Origin: Ilyomonas sp965214235 | GTDB lineage: Bacteria; Bacteroidota; Bacteroidia; Chitinophagales; Chitinophagaceae | Length of the DNA: 64,000 nucleotides | Direction: 5' to 3' | Assembly (NCBI GenBank): GCA_965214235.1 | Contig: CBDCBH010000003.1 | Coordinates: forward strand, 248,001-312,000 | Part shown: piece after piece, positions 40,431 to 49,423 of the stretch | Position numbering within the stretch: the stretch's first letter is position 1 | Layout: the number at the start of each line of letters is the position of its first letter | Translations under genes and position numbers: made by a program | The notes under the pieces: generated by a model | Seen by the model: only the letters and a program-made list of their open reading frames with translations | Told to the model about the DNA's origin: nothing | Database searches by the model: none

Positions 40431-41462
40431 ATGTACGAACTCTGGCTGCTTTCCATCTTCTACCGCATCATCAAATTCATCATTCATTTCATTAGCCGCC
40501 ACTGGGTAATGATTGTCGTTGGTTTTTTAGTAGCACTGCTTTGCGGTATTGCCGTTGGCTCCTTTTTTATTTCCCTGTCCCTCTTTCTCAAACTTAGGGA
40601 AGAACCCAATACGTTCAATGATAAAGTATGGATCAGTCTCGGCTTGCAGGTCGTTGGCTTTTATCTTCTTACCACGAATGACTATAAAGAATTTCCATTG
40701 CTATACAAAGCAACTGCCATCGGAAACACTGCTGGCCTGCTGATGACGGCATTGTATTTTGCAAGGTTTATTTGTTATCATAAACATATTTACCAGCGCC
40801 TGCAACGTTGGATGTATGCCAGTGTAAGTTTGGCGATTGCCTGTTTCATTCTTATCATCTTTAATTCATTTACTGGTGTGGCCTCTTTTGCAATGGCTGA
40901 TGAAGGCGACTTTCCAGCCCTATTACAACAGGAAAAGCGCGTAAAATATAAAGCTGATTTTGAAGCTCTGAAAGCAACGCACTACAAGCTAAACAAGCAC
41001 GAGTATTATTATCATGACAGGATGCATAAAGCTTACCTGCAGCGATACAACAACGGGCAGGATGAAGGAGAAGATACGCTGATTATTCTCCGGTTTACAC
41101 ATGGTTTCCGACTTCTTTATTATACTTATGGCGATGATGGCAGCTATGAAGATGTGGTTGAGAAACCTCTGCTGGATGGCTTTGACGCAACCTATAATGA
41201 TGGCACGCTGATGTATAAAAGCGACAACGTTTTTACCAATATGGATACATTTTATTTTGACCGGGAAAGATATTCCGGGCATCAAGTTTATGAGGAGACG
41301 GACATAGAACTGGAAGTGATTCCGCAGACGATTGATAATTACATCGCTTACCGCGAAAGCACTGTGAATGTGGGTGAAAGAAACATGTATGTTTCACTTT
41401 CATATTTACAAAGCAAAGGCATACCAATAACACTTGAAAAGTATCCGGAAAAAGAACGGTAA
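40431..41462 (+). CDS. Hypothetical membrane protein
   Basis: A 343-residue protein. The first 160 residues contain four or five membrane helices (around residues 22-47, 63-75, 90-105 and 120-145), and the remainder is a soluble domain of mixed strands (TLIILRFTHGFRLLYYTYGD, TFYFDRERYSGHQVY). I start at the ATG at 40431 (MYELWLLSIFYR) instead of the ORF start at 40299, because the earlier part reads through the upstream small gene in another frame. The family is not recognised. A membrane-bound sensor or immunity-like protein is possible but unsupported. Confidence 0.7.
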   Translation: MYELWLLSIFYRIIKFIIHFISRHWVMIVVGFLVALLCGIAVGSFFISLSLFLKLREEPNTFNDKVWISLGLQVVGFYLLTTNDYKEFPLLYKATAIGNTAGLLMTALYFARFICYHKHIYQRLQRWMYASVSLAIACFILIIFNSFTGVASFAMADEGDFPALLQQEKRVKYKADFEALKATHYKLNKHEYYYHDRMHKAYLQRYNNGQDEGEDTLIILRFTHGFRLLYYTYGDDGSYEDVVEKPLLDGFDATYNDGTLMYKSDNVFTNMDTFYFDRERYSGHQVYEETDIELEVIPQTIDNYIAYRESTVNVGERNMYVSLSYLQSKGIPITLEKYPEKER

Positions 41463-41523
41463 AACAAAAAGGCACTGAAGTTTCGTCAACATCAATGCCT
41501 CTAAAAATGGAGTAATTAAAAAG

Positions 41524-41916
41524 CTATTGCTTTATATATTCTTTGTTGCCGTTTGCGGTTAACGTGTACTTACCGCCCTTTTTGCCCTGGTAAATGGCTC
41601 TGCCTTTAGCATCGGTGCCCACTTTCGCATCGGTTGTTGTAGCCGCTGAGGTAGTGGTTTTTGTGCTGGTTGTTTTACTCACCGGCGTTTGTGTAGCCGC
41701 CGCTGTAGTTGTTGTAGTTACTTTGCTTTCTTTATGCTTTTTAGCAGTTGTATCAGCCTTAGCATTTGGCATGGTTGAAGCAGCGGTTGTTGTTTTTGTT
41801 TGCTTCACTTTCTTTACATGCGTTTTGCTGGTAGTATCTTTTGTTGTTTGTGCAATAACGGTTTGTTGTATAGCTAAAAGAACAAAAGCCAGCAAGAGAA
41901 CGGTTAGTTTCTTCAT
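41524..41916 (-). CDS. Exported Thr/Lys-rich protein with PBCV-type basic adaptor motif
   Basis: A 130-residue protein with a signal peptide (MKKLTVLLLAFVLLAIQQTV, cleavage near VIAQ), a long low-complexity middle of Thr, Lys, Ala and Ser (residues about 24-98), and a conserved C-terminus GRAIYQGKKGGKYTLTANGN that matches the PBCV-specific basic adaptor domain (GRxIYxGxKGGKYYxxxxGxK). The basic domain is known from chlorovirus kinases and from bacterial surface proteins, where its role is unclear. It is on the opposite strand to and convergent with the membrane protein gene. Confidence 0.75.
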   Translation of the reverse strand: MKKLTVLLLAFVLLAIQQTVIAQTTKDTTSKTHVKKVKQTKTTTAASTMPNAKADTTAKKHKESKVTTTTTAAATQTPVSKTTSTKTTTSAATTTDAKVGTDAKGRAIYQGKKGGKYTLTANGNKEYIKQ

Positions 41917-42045
41917 AATAAAAATTTTTTAAAAGTATTGATTATTTCTTATTGATTACTTTCTTTTATCCAAGTTCTTATGGCTTGTTAATAAAATAAT
42001 ATAAATCGCCACCGACAATTTTATCCAAATAAGATAATGAAAGTA

Positions 42046-42079
42046 TAAAAAAAGATGAAGCTAATAACTTCATCTTTTT
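42046..42079 (-). terminator. Terminator of tRNA-Leu(GAG)
   Basis: AAAAAGATGAAG (42049-42060) and CTTCATCTTTTT (42068-42079) form a perfect 12-bp stem. On the minus strand it is followed by Ts, directly behind the tRNA. Confidence 0.85.
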
Positions 42080-42080
42080 G

Positions 42081-42164
42081 TGCGGAAGAGGAGATTCGAA
42101 CTCCCACGCCCGTGAAGGCGCTACCACCTCAAAGTAGTGCGTCTACCAGTTTCGCCACCTCCGC
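42081..42164 (-). tRNA. tRNA-Leu (anticodon GAG)
   Basis: A minus-strand cloverleaf with a long variable arm. Acceptor GCGGAGG pairs with CTTCCGC, the anticodon stem CTACT/GGTAG surrounds TTGAGGT, and the T arm contains GGAGTTCGAATCTCC. Anticodon GAG reads CUC and CUU. CCA is not encoded. Confidence 0.95.
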
Positions 42165-42333
42165 AACTTTGGGTTGGCAAAAGTAAATGTTTCATATTGA
42201 TTTTGAACATTGGGCGGATTGGTTTTGTTTACAAACGAATGCGTTTATATGCTACTAAAAATGTTTATTAAAGCAGGTTGATTTAAACAAGTTTTCTATC
42301 TTCAAAATCCAAATCAGCTCAAATTATCTGCAG

Positions 42334-43494
42334 TTATACAACCCCTTCTTTTTTCAACTCAATCCTAAACGTTGTGCCTTTGCCTGGCTCGCTGTGCTTA
42401 ATAAAAATAATACCATCATGGTATTGCTCCACAATGCGTTTGGTTAAGGCTAATCCTAATCCCCAGCCTCTTTTTTTGGTAGTGAAGCCCGGCTTAAAAA
42501 CCTTTCCTAAGTTAGCTCTTGCAATGCCTTTTCCTGTATCGGCAACTTCAATAATATTGTGTGAAGAGGTGTTACCAAAATGAATAGTAATGGTTCCTTT
42601 ACCATCCATCGCGTCCAAACCATTTTTTAATAAGTTCTCCATCACCCAATCAAATAATGGCGGCGAAATAAGGGCGGGTATCTTTGTTTTGCCTTCCGTA
42701 TTCATTACAAATTTTACTTTACCACCCGCCCGTTTACGCATGTATTCTATCATGCTCGATACTTGTTCAATAAGATTGTGCTCCTCTAATTTTGGCTGGC
42801 TGCCTATCTTTCCAAAACGGTCTGTTATCAGCAATAAGCGGTTTACATCTTTTTCAATTTCAGGCGCCAGTTGCCGAGCATCTTTCGTTTCTTTCAACAT
42901 CTCAACCCAACCTTGCAAACTGGTTACCGGCGTACCCAATTGATGTGCTGTTTCTTTTGCCATGCCAGCCCACAATTGGTTTTGCGTGCTGCGGTAACTG
43001 CTGCGCTGCGCAATAATTACAAGCGCAATAAAAAAACTAACAATAATGAGTTGTACAATGGGATAATATTTTACCTCCTGCTGCAAACGGCTTTCGCCAT
43101 AATAATAAAAATTGGCGATGAATGGCTGATTTGATAACACCAAAGTAATGGGCTGATGTTGCTGTTTAAAAAGAGCGAGTTTTTGATACAGGTAACTTTT
43201 GTTTTTCTTTACTGAACCGCTGTCGAGATTGCGATAGTTGGTGATGCTGTCTTTTTCATCCGTTTCAATGATAGGAATCTCGCTGTTTTCCTGGCTGATA
43301 ACAGATGCTAATGTAAGTGTTGAGGGATCGTTGCTGTTCATCACGCTTCGCAACGCATTCACCCATGTTTTTATTTTACGGGTTTCATCGGCAGCAATTT
43401 TACGCGCTAAATATTGCGAGTAAATAATAGTGCCCGATACAATGAAAATGGCAACAAAAGCCAATCCGTTTCTCCAGTTAAACCATTGAATCAT
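42334..43494 (-). CDS. Sensor histidine kinase (HQLGTP-type)
   Basis: A 386-residue membrane kinase with helices at about 11-29 and 145-162 enclosing a periplasmic region. It has no HAMP domain. The phospho-acceptor is H184 in the motif AKETAHQLGTPVTSLQGW, a variant DHp motif typical of Bacteroidota. The ATPase domain shows the N box WVMENLLKNGLDAMDGKG, the G1 box VADTGKGI, F box KVFKPGFTTK and G2 GWGLGLALTKRI. No response regulator gene is adjacent. It lies 84 bp from the next kinase gene on the same strand. Confidence 0.92.
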   Translation of the reverse strand: MIQWFNWRNGLAFVAIFIVSGTIIYSQYLARKIAADETRKIKTWVNALRSVMNSNDPSTLTLASVISQENSEIPIIETDEKDSITNYRNLDSGSVKKNKSYLYQKLALFKQQHQPITLVLSNQPFIANFYYYGESRLQQEVKYYPIVQLIIVSFFIALVIIAQRSSYRSTQNQLWAGMAKETAHQLGTPVTSLQGWVEMLKETKDARQLAPEIEKDVNRLLLITDRFGKIGSQPKLEEHNLIEQVSSMIEYMRKRAGGKVKFVMNTEGKTKIPALISPPLFDWVMENLLKNGLDAMDGKGTITIHFGNTSSHNIIEVADTGKGIARANLGKVFKPGFTTKKRGWGLGLALTKRIVEQYHDGIIFIKHSEPGKGTTFRIELKKEGVV

Positions 43495-43578
43495 GCTTCT
43501 AAAATAGAGATGTTTTATTGTCTGTCAACAGTCATTAGTCAGCGGTCAACAGTTATTCAAATCTTAGCTTCTCTTTTA

Positions 43579-44910
43579 TTATTCTTTATATACCGGAATC
43601 TCAACGGTAAACGTACTGCCTTTGCCTTGTATGCTTTCTACTTTTATTTTTCCGTTGTGCGTATCCACCACCGATTTTACATAGCTCATACCCAGCCCGA
43701 AACCTTTTACGTTATGAATGTTGCCGGTATGTGCGCGATAAAATTTTTCAAAAATTCGTTTCACTGTTTCTTTGCTCATACCAATACCATTATCCTGCAC
43801 TTGCATCACAAAATACTTGGTGGTGCAATGCGTGGTAATTACAATCTGCAGGTTTTCTTTTGAGTATTTTACAGCATTATCAATCAGGTTATTTATAAGG
43901 TTAGTGAAATGTGTTTCATCAGCTTTTATTAAATCGTTTTTTGCATTTAATTGCATAACAGCCGTACCTCCTTTTTCATTTAACTGAAGCGTAAATGTGG
44001 TCACCACTTTTTGAATAATTTCATGGGCATGAAGAGGCGCAAGGTTCAGTTTCATATCTTGCTTATCCATCAAAGCCGCCTGCAGTATGGTTTCCACATG
44101 TTTGTTCATGCGCTTGTTTTCCTGCCGGATGATGTTACTGAAATAGTTACTTTTTTCTGCATTGCCCATTACTTTACTATTTTGCAAGGCATCAACCGCA
44201 AGTGAAATGGTTGCCAGCGGCGTCTTCAATTCATGCGTCATATTGTTTACAAAATCGTTTTTTATTTTACTCAATTTTCGTTGATTCAATATGGTTTTTA
44301 CAGTAAGAAAAAATGCAGTAATAATAACAATGGTAAATGCACCGGACGCCAGCATTTGCGGGATAAGCGAGCGACGCACTGCAGAATGAAAATTGGTAAG
44401 TGTAATGTATAAATATTCATCGGCTGTTACTGCAGGCACATCCGATAACGATTCGGGTAATACCGGTATGAATATAAGTTTGTTATGGATAGTATCTGAA
44501 TACGCCGATAAAAAATTTTTCGATTGCAACTCAATGCTCATCTCTTGTCCGTGCGATGTAATGGCAAACTCAAACGTTACATCTTTGAGTTTTTGTGCGT
44601 TTAATGCTTTTCTGATTTTTGCTGCTATTTCAAGAGCGCTAAACCGACTGGAAACAGAAGGATGAGTGGTTACAAGAGATCCAAAATCGGAAGAGAACCA
44701 TCGGTTCATCCGAAGTGCAGGAGAAGAGTTGCTGATGGCTTGCCGTGCAATTTCTTCTTTCACATTATAAGCAGCCTGAGCTACTTTTTCCACATATCGT
44801 TCCTGCTGTATAAGCAACTGGTTACTTAACCATGATATCTGAAGATAAATAACCCCCAGCACCGATAAAGCAATGAGCACTACAATAACCGGAAATGTTT
44901 TTTTCAGCAT
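43579..44910 (-). CDS. Sensor histidine kinase (second, orphan)
   Basis: A 443-residue kinase with helices at about residues 6-24 and 190-208, separated by a periplasmic sensor region of about 165 residues. The DHp motif is FVNNMTHELKTPLATISLA with the acceptor at H226 (counted from the ATG at 44908-44910), and the catalytic domain has NLIDNAVKYSKENL, VQDNGIGMSKETVKRIFEKF and GFGLGMSYVKSV. The ORF starts with a TTG two codons earlier, but the ATG is preferred. No response regulator lies next to it, so its partner is elsewhere, as for the preceding kinase. Confidence 0.92.
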   Translation of the reverse strand: MLKKTFPVIVVLIALSVLGVIYLQISWLSNQLLIQQERYVEKVAQAAYNVKEEIARQAISNSSPALRMNRWFSSDFGSLVTTHPSVSSRFSALEIAAKIRKALNAQKLKDVTFEFAITSHGQEMSIELQSKNFLSAYSDTIHNKLIFIPVLPESLSDVPAVTADEYLYITLTNFHSAVRRSLIPQMLASGAFTIVIITAFFLTVKTILNQRKLSKIKNDFVNNMTHELKTPLATISLAVDALQNSKVMGNAEKSNYFSNIIRQENKRMNKHVETILQAALMDKQDMKLNLAPLHAHEIIQKVVTTFTLQLNEKGGTAVMQLNAKNDLIKADETHFTNLINNLIDNAVKYSKENLQIVITTHCTTKYFVMQVQDNGIGMSKETVKRIFEKFYRAHTGNIHNVKGFGLGMSYVKSVVDTHNGKIKVESIQGKGSTFTVEIPVYKE

Positions 44911-45094
44911 ATACAAAAATAAAGGAGCAATAAAAGATTTTAGATGTAATATTTAATAAGTAAAATGTAATATTTAAGATGGTAGCGGTTGATAGTTGGT
45001 GCGTGTGCTAACCAAATAAAATCTTTATAAATTATTTAGTCTTTAAAAATTACGAATATTGATGAGTTGCATTTCTTTTATATTGTCTCCTTTT

Positions 45095-45136
45095 ATCTAT
45101 CAACCATCATCTATCAACCATCATCTATCAGCCATC
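45095..45136. repeat. Three tandem 14-bp units
   Basis: ATCTATCAACCATC occurs at 45095-45108 and 45109-45122 and, with one change (ATCTATCAGCCATC), at 45123-45136, upstream of pruA. The promoter box TACTTTTG of pruA is at 45151-45158. Confidence 0.75.
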
Positions 45137-45174
45137 AACCATAAAACTTCTACTTTTGCAGTAAAACAAAACCA

Positions 45175-46806
45175 ATGAACTTAGGCTATTTTAATTATCC
45201 TTCGCCTGCTAACGAAATTGTGCATCAATACGCACCCGGTTCGCCCGAAAAAACCAAGCTTAAACAAACATTGAATGAATTAAAAAAAGGGGAAACTGAA
45301 GTACCTATGTTCATTAACGGAAATGAAGTAAAAACAAACAAAAAAATAGCCATTTATCCGCCGCACGAAACAGGGCACACGCTCGGTTATTTTTATGAGG
45401 GCGATGAACAGCACGTTCAGCAAGCCGTTGATGCAGCTTTAGGGGCAAAGGAAGCCTGGACTAACATGCCTTGGGAAGATCGTGCTCATATTTTTTTAAA
45501 AGCAGCCGATTTGATTGCTGGAAAATATCGCAGCCACATGAACGCAACCACTATGCTTGGGCAAAGTAAAAATGCTTACCAGGCAGAAATTGACAGCGCC
45601 TGCGAGCTTGCCGATTTTTTACGCTTTAATGTTCATTTTGTAAGCGAAATTTATAAGCAGCAGCCGCTCAGTGCTTCGGGCGTTCACAACCGTTTGGAGT
45701 GGCGACCTTTGGAAGGTTTTGTGCTGGCAATTACGCCGTTTAATTTTACAGCCATTGCAGGCAATTTGCCAACGGCTCCTGCCATGTGCGGCAACACCGT
45801 AGTTTGGAAACCCGCATACACACAGGTTTTCAGCGCGCAAATGTTTATGCGCATTTTAATGGAAGCCGGCTTGCCTGCGGGTGTAATTAATTTAATTTAT
45901 GTTGATGGACCTGTGCTGGGCAATGTTTGCTTTAACCATCCCGATTTTGCAGGACTTCATTTTACCGGCTCGACGGCTGCTTTTAACAGCATGTATCAAA
46001 CCATTGGAAACAACATTACTAAGTATAAAACGTACCCGCGCATTGTAGGCGAAACCGGCGGTAAAGATTTTGTTTTAATACATAAATCTGCCGATGTAAA
46101 CGTGGCTGCGGTTGCGCTTGCGCGAGGCGCATTTGAATTTCAGGGGCAGAAGTGTTCAGCCGCATCGCGGGCTTATTTGCCATCAAATCTGGCAGACGAC
46201 ATCAAACAAAAATTACTATCGCATGTGCAAAGTATGAAGATGGGAACGGTGGAAGATTTCACCAACTTTATTAACGCGGTGATTGATGAACGCAGCTTTG
46301 ATAAAATCAGTAACTACATTAATGCAGCGAAAAACAATACAGATGCAAAAATTATTGCAGGCGGAAACTGCAATAAAAACAAAGGCTATTTTATTGAACC
46401 CACCATCATTGAAACTACTAACCCAAAATATGCAAGCATGTGCGAAGAAATATTTGGACCTGTGCTAACCATTTATATTTATGACGAAAACAAATGGGAC
46501 GAAATCATTGATATAGTAAACACAACATCGCCGTATGCGCTTACCGGCTCCGTAATTGCTCAAGATAGAAATGCTATTGCACAGGCAACTTACAAACTAC
46601 GCAACGCAGCCGGTAATTTTTATGTGAACGATAAACCTACCGGCGCCGTTGTTGGTCAGCAACCGTTTGGTGGTGCGCGTGCCAGCGGCACTAACGATAA
46701 AGCCGGCAGCATGCTGAATTTGTATCGCTGGTTAAGCGCACGGACTATTAAAGAAACTTTCGATCCACCGCCCGATTATCAATACGCTTTTATGCAGCAG
46801 GCATAA
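45175..46806 (+). CDS. pruA: L-glutamate gamma-semialdehyde (1-pyrroline-5-carboxylate) dehydrogenase
   Basis: This NAD-dependent enzyme oxidises glutamate semialdehyde to glutamate in proline catabolism. The 543-residue protein is of the monofunctional PruA type. It has the N-terminal NEIVHQYAPGSPEKTKLKQT segment, MPWEDRAHIFLKAADLI, LAITPFNFTAIAGNL, HFTGSTAAFNSMY, the catalytic Glu in PRIVGETGGKDFVL and the Cys in FEFQGQKCSAASRAYLP. PFGGARASGTNDKAGS closes the active site. A -7 box TACTTTTG ends 16 bp before the ATG. An exact reverse copy of 19 nt of the dispersed motif lies inside the gene (45321-45339), encoding NEVKTN. No putA is seen nearby. Confidence 0.95.
   Translation: MNLGYFNYPSPANEIVHQYAPGSPEKTKLKQTLNELKKGETEVPMFINGNEVKTNKKIAIYPPHETGHTLGYFYEGDEQHVQQAVDAALGAKEAWTNMPWEDRAHIFLKAADLIAGKYRSHMNATTMLGQSKNAYQAEIDSACELADFLRFNVHFVSEIYKQQPLSASGVHNRLEWRPLEGFVLAITPFNFTAIAGNLPTAPAMCGNTVVWKPAYTQVFSAQMFMRILMEAGLPAGVINLIYVDGPVLGNVCFNHPDFAGLHFTGSTAAFNSMYQTIGNNITKYKTYPRIVGETGGKDFVLIHKSADVNVAAVALARGAFEFQGQKCSAASRAYLPSNLADDIKQKLLSHVQSMKMGTVEDFTNFINAVIDERSFDKISNYINAAKNNTDAKIIAGGNCNKNKGYFIEPTIIETTNPKYASMCEEIFGPVLTIYIYDENKWDEIIDIVNTTSPYALTGSVIAQDRNAIAQATYKLRNAAGNFYVNDKPTGAVVGQQPFGGARASGTNDKAGSMLNLYRWLSARTIKETFDPPPDYQYAFMQQA
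45321..45339 (-). repeat. Dispersed motif, type A, inside pruA
   Basis: On the minus strand this reads GTTTGTTTTTACTTCATTT (19 of 20 exact). It codes for NEVKTN in pruA. It is one of two intragenic copies; the other is at 55644. Confidence 0.55.
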
Positions 46807-46811
46807 AGTAG

Positions 46812-46828
46812 GTTTGTTTTTACTTCAT
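46812..46828 (+). repeat. Dispersed motif, type A, truncated
   Basis: GTTTGTTTTTACTTCAT, 17 nt exact, 5 bp after the pruA stop. Confidence 0.6.
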
Positions 46829-47000
46829 AAATAAAATGCTGCTGAGTTTATAAGAAAATAAAAATAGAATTTACAAAGTTAAGTCGCGACAGACTGAAGC
46901 CGTGCCTGCAACAGATCTTTATAATTCATTTAAGCCGTTAGCCTTTCCGTTTATTAATACCTTGTTTGAAAACACCTAACGGATAACGAGGACATTAAAC

Positions 47001-47034
47001 TGATAATATTGGTTTATACATGCCAATATTGTCA
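47001..47034. terminator. Hairpin between convergent pruA and M1 peptidase genes
   Basis: TGATAATATTGG (47001-47012) and CCAATATTGTCA (47023-47034) form a 12-bp stem with one wobble and a 10-nt loop, followed on the plus strand by T-rich sequence. It is a possible terminator for pruA and, on the other strand, for the convergent gene. It ends 8 bp before the stop of the M1 gene. Confidence 0.5.
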
Positions 47035-47041
47035 TGATTTT

Positions 47042-49408
47042 TTATTGTTTTTGCTCCGCTCGTTGCATTGGGTTTACACCAACGGCTTGCCCGCGTGCCG
47101 CTTGTTTTTCTTTATATACCGCAAACTTGCCGGGCGTTGGTACAGAAGGCCAGTTGTTATTGCTCAAATCAATATCAGCCGTTTCGCGCAAAGGATCAAG
47201 GTGAATGGCAGAAACTTGTTTATTCAACAAAAAAACTTTGTTGAAATGCTGCTCATTCTTCCGCCATATTTGTGCAGCAATGCGGGCTGTATCGCGTGTG
47301 CCATCAGCATACACAAACTCAACAATTACAGGCATTACCAGGCCGCCTTTATTGGTGAAAGAAACTTCATACAAGTATTTATCAGCATATTTCTGTTTCA
47401 TATCATCTGTCATCACATCATAAGAAGGAGGCGGATTTTTATATGTGTAAACAGAATCATAAGCGTTAATACCCCGGTCGTATTTCCAATAAAAATCGCG
47501 CAGCGAAGTATCTGCATCGGTTAAAAAATGAGTGCCCGGATCCTGACGGTTACGTATTTTATTGATGTCTTCAAAATCATTAAGCGCAGGTTTATCTATG
47601 CGGGAAGGCTTTGCAGTATCCACCACCATTGCCTGCAACGTGGCATCGTATTTCATTGCTTTTACACTATCAATCGAAATGTCGCAGGGCTGTGTGCCGT
47701 AAAACCATCCGCGCCAGAACCAATCAAGATCTTCCCCGCTTGCATCTTCCATTGTTCTGAAGAAATCGGCTGGTTCAGGATGCTTAAATTCCCAGCGCTG
47801 CGCATACGTTTTAAAGGCATAGTCAAACAGCTTTCTACCCATGATAGTTTCGCGAAGAATATTTAGCCCCGCCGCAGGTTTACCATACGCATTGTTGCCA
47901 AACTGAATGATGTTTTCGCTATTGGTCATAATGGGTTCTAACTGGTCCTTCGGCAACTTCATATAGTCGGCAATCAAATAAGCCGGACCGCGTTTGGAAG
48001 GATATTTATTATCGAACAATTCTTCGGTTAAGTATTGGCAAAACGAGTTTAATCCTTCATCCATCCATGTCCATTGGCGTTCATCGCTGTTCACAATCAT
48101 CGGGAAAAAATTATGTCCCACTTCGTGAATGATAACGCCAACCATTCCATTCTTTACGGCTTCGCTATACGTTCCATCTGCATTGGTTCTGCCATAATTA
48201 AAACAAATCATCGGGTATTCCATACCGTTCGATGCCTCTACGCTTTGCGCCACCGGATAAGGATACGGAATGGTAAAATGAGAATAAGTGCGTACCGTGT
48301 GGGCAACAAGCTTTGTTGAATATTTACTATACAATCCATACGCTTCTTTTCCGTAATAACTCATGCACATAATCTTCTTTTCTTCTACTGTTGTTGGCAT
48401 TGCGTCCCAACAAAATTTGCGTGAGCTTGTCCATGCAAAATCGCGCACATGGCTGGCAGAAAATATCCATGTTTTGGTGGCTTTACTGTGGCTGGTTTCT
48501 GCTTTTTTTGCTTCTTCCAATGTAAATATTTGCAATGGCGATGTTGCGGTTTGCGCCTTTTGCCAGCGTGCGTAATGCGTAGCATCTAACACTTGCTGAT
48601 AGTTTTGACATTGCCCGGTTGCGCCAACAACATGATCGGCGGGAACGGTCATTTTTACTGTAAAATTTCCAAAGGTTAATGCAAACTCTCCGCTGCCGGC
48701 AAACTGGTGGTTTTGCCAGCCGTGAAAATCGCTGTAAACACATAAACGCGGATACCATTGCGTCATCGTAAACAAATAATTGCCATCGCCGGGGAAGTAT
48801 TCAAAACCACCTCTGCCGCCTTGCACAAAACGGTCGGTTATTTTATAATTCCAATCAATATTGAACACTACTTTTTTACCAGGTTGTAAGGTATCACGCA
48901 GGTCAATGCGCATCATTGTTTTATTAATGGTGTAAGGCAAAGGCTTGCCGGCAGCATCCGTAATTTTTACAATGTTATCGCCAAAGCCGTTGTCGGTTTT
49001 GTTTAGAAGCAGGGCATCCATGGTTCTTGCACTGATTGCGTTTCCATTGATAGATGAACCGGTTTGATAGCCCGAATTGTTGATACTGCTGTGCTGGTTT
49101 TCATCCAACTGAAGCCAGAGATAAGTAAGCGCATCGGGCGAGTTGTTGAAGTACGTGATGGTTTCACTGCCGGTTAATATTTGCTTATCTTCATCCAAGC
49201 TGCAGGTGATGTTATAATCGGCGCGTTGCTGCCAATATTTCGGGCCAGGTGCGCCGCTTGCGGTGCGATATTCGTTAGGTGTTGGCAAGATGGTTCCTAA
49301 CTGTTCAAACTTGTTGGCATGGTTGGATCCAGGGTTGTTTTGGATGTCCTGCGAGTAGGAAATTACCGATAGAATGCAACAAACAAAAACGGGCAGTATT
49401 CTTTTCAT
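47042..49408 (-). CDS. Secreted M1-family metallopeptidase
   Basis: A 788-residue peptidase with a signal peptide (MKRILPVFVCCILSVISYS-Q). The zinc site is HEVGH at residues 428-432 with E451 in WTWMDEGLNSFCQ, the HEXXH-18-E arrangement. The N-terminal beta domain starts YWQQRADYNITCSLDEDKQI, and the C-terminal part lacks a T9SS domain, so it may stay in the periplasm or outer membrane. It is next to HupE/UreJ-like and DUF6702 genes, an arrangement repeated in Bacteroidota, but a shared function is unproven. The start ATG directly precedes the signal. Confidence 0.92.
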   Translation of the reverse strand: MKRILPVFVCCILSVISYSQDIQNNPGSNHANKFEQLGTILPTPNEYRTASGAPGPKYWQQRADYNITCSLDEDKQILTGSETITYFNNSPDALTYLWLQLDENQHSSINNSGYQTGSSINGNAISARTMDALLLNKTDNGFGDNIVKITDAAGKPLPYTINKTMMRIDLRDTLQPGKKVVFNIDWNYKITDRFVQGGRGGFEYFPGDGNYLFTMTQWYPRLCVYSDFHGWQNHQFAGSGEFALTFGNFTVKMTVPADHVVGATGQCQNYQQVLDATHYARWQKAQTATSPLQIFTLEEAKKAETSHSKATKTWIFSASHVRDFAWTSSRKFCWDAMPTTVEEKKIMCMSYYGKEAYGLYSKYSTKLVAHTVRTYSHFTIPYPYPVAQSVEASNGMEYPMICFNYGRTNADGTYSEAVKNGMVGVIIHEVGHNFFPMIVNSDERQWTWMDEGLNSFCQYLTEELFDNKYPSKRGPAYLIADYMKLPKDQLEPIMTNSENIIQFGNNAYGKPAAGLNILRETIMGRKLFDYAFKTYAQRWEFKHPEPADFFRTMEDASGEDLDWFWRGWFYGTQPCDISIDSVKAMKYDATLQAMVVDTAKPSRIDKPALNDFEDINKIRNRQDPGTHFLTDADTSLRDFYWKYDRGINAYDSVYTYKNPPPSYDVMTDDMKQKYADKYLYEVSFTNKGGLVMPVIVEFVYADGTRDTARIAAQIWRKNEQHFNKVFLLNKQVSAIHLDPLRETADIDLSNNNWPSVPTPGKFAVYKEKQAARGQAVGVNPMQRAEQKQ

Positions 49409-49423
49409 AGATTGATCTTTTAT

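Noticed and set aside
41594..41932. Val/Ala-rich ORF on the plus strand over 41524-41916
   Set aside because: Mirror of the Thr/Lys-rich codons on the other strand, which have a signal peptide and a known C-terminal motif.
43414..43863. Plus-strand ORF over the second histidine kinase
   Set aside because: It lies opposite the conserved ATPase domain, and no feature supports it.
45095..45136. CRISPR array
   Set aside because: Only three directly abutting 14-bp units without spacers, and no cas genes in the window.
46935..46982. CCGTTAG...CTAACGG inverted repeat after pruA
   Set aside because: Seven-base arms more than 30 bp apart; weak, and overshadowed by the 12-bp hairpin at 47001-47034.
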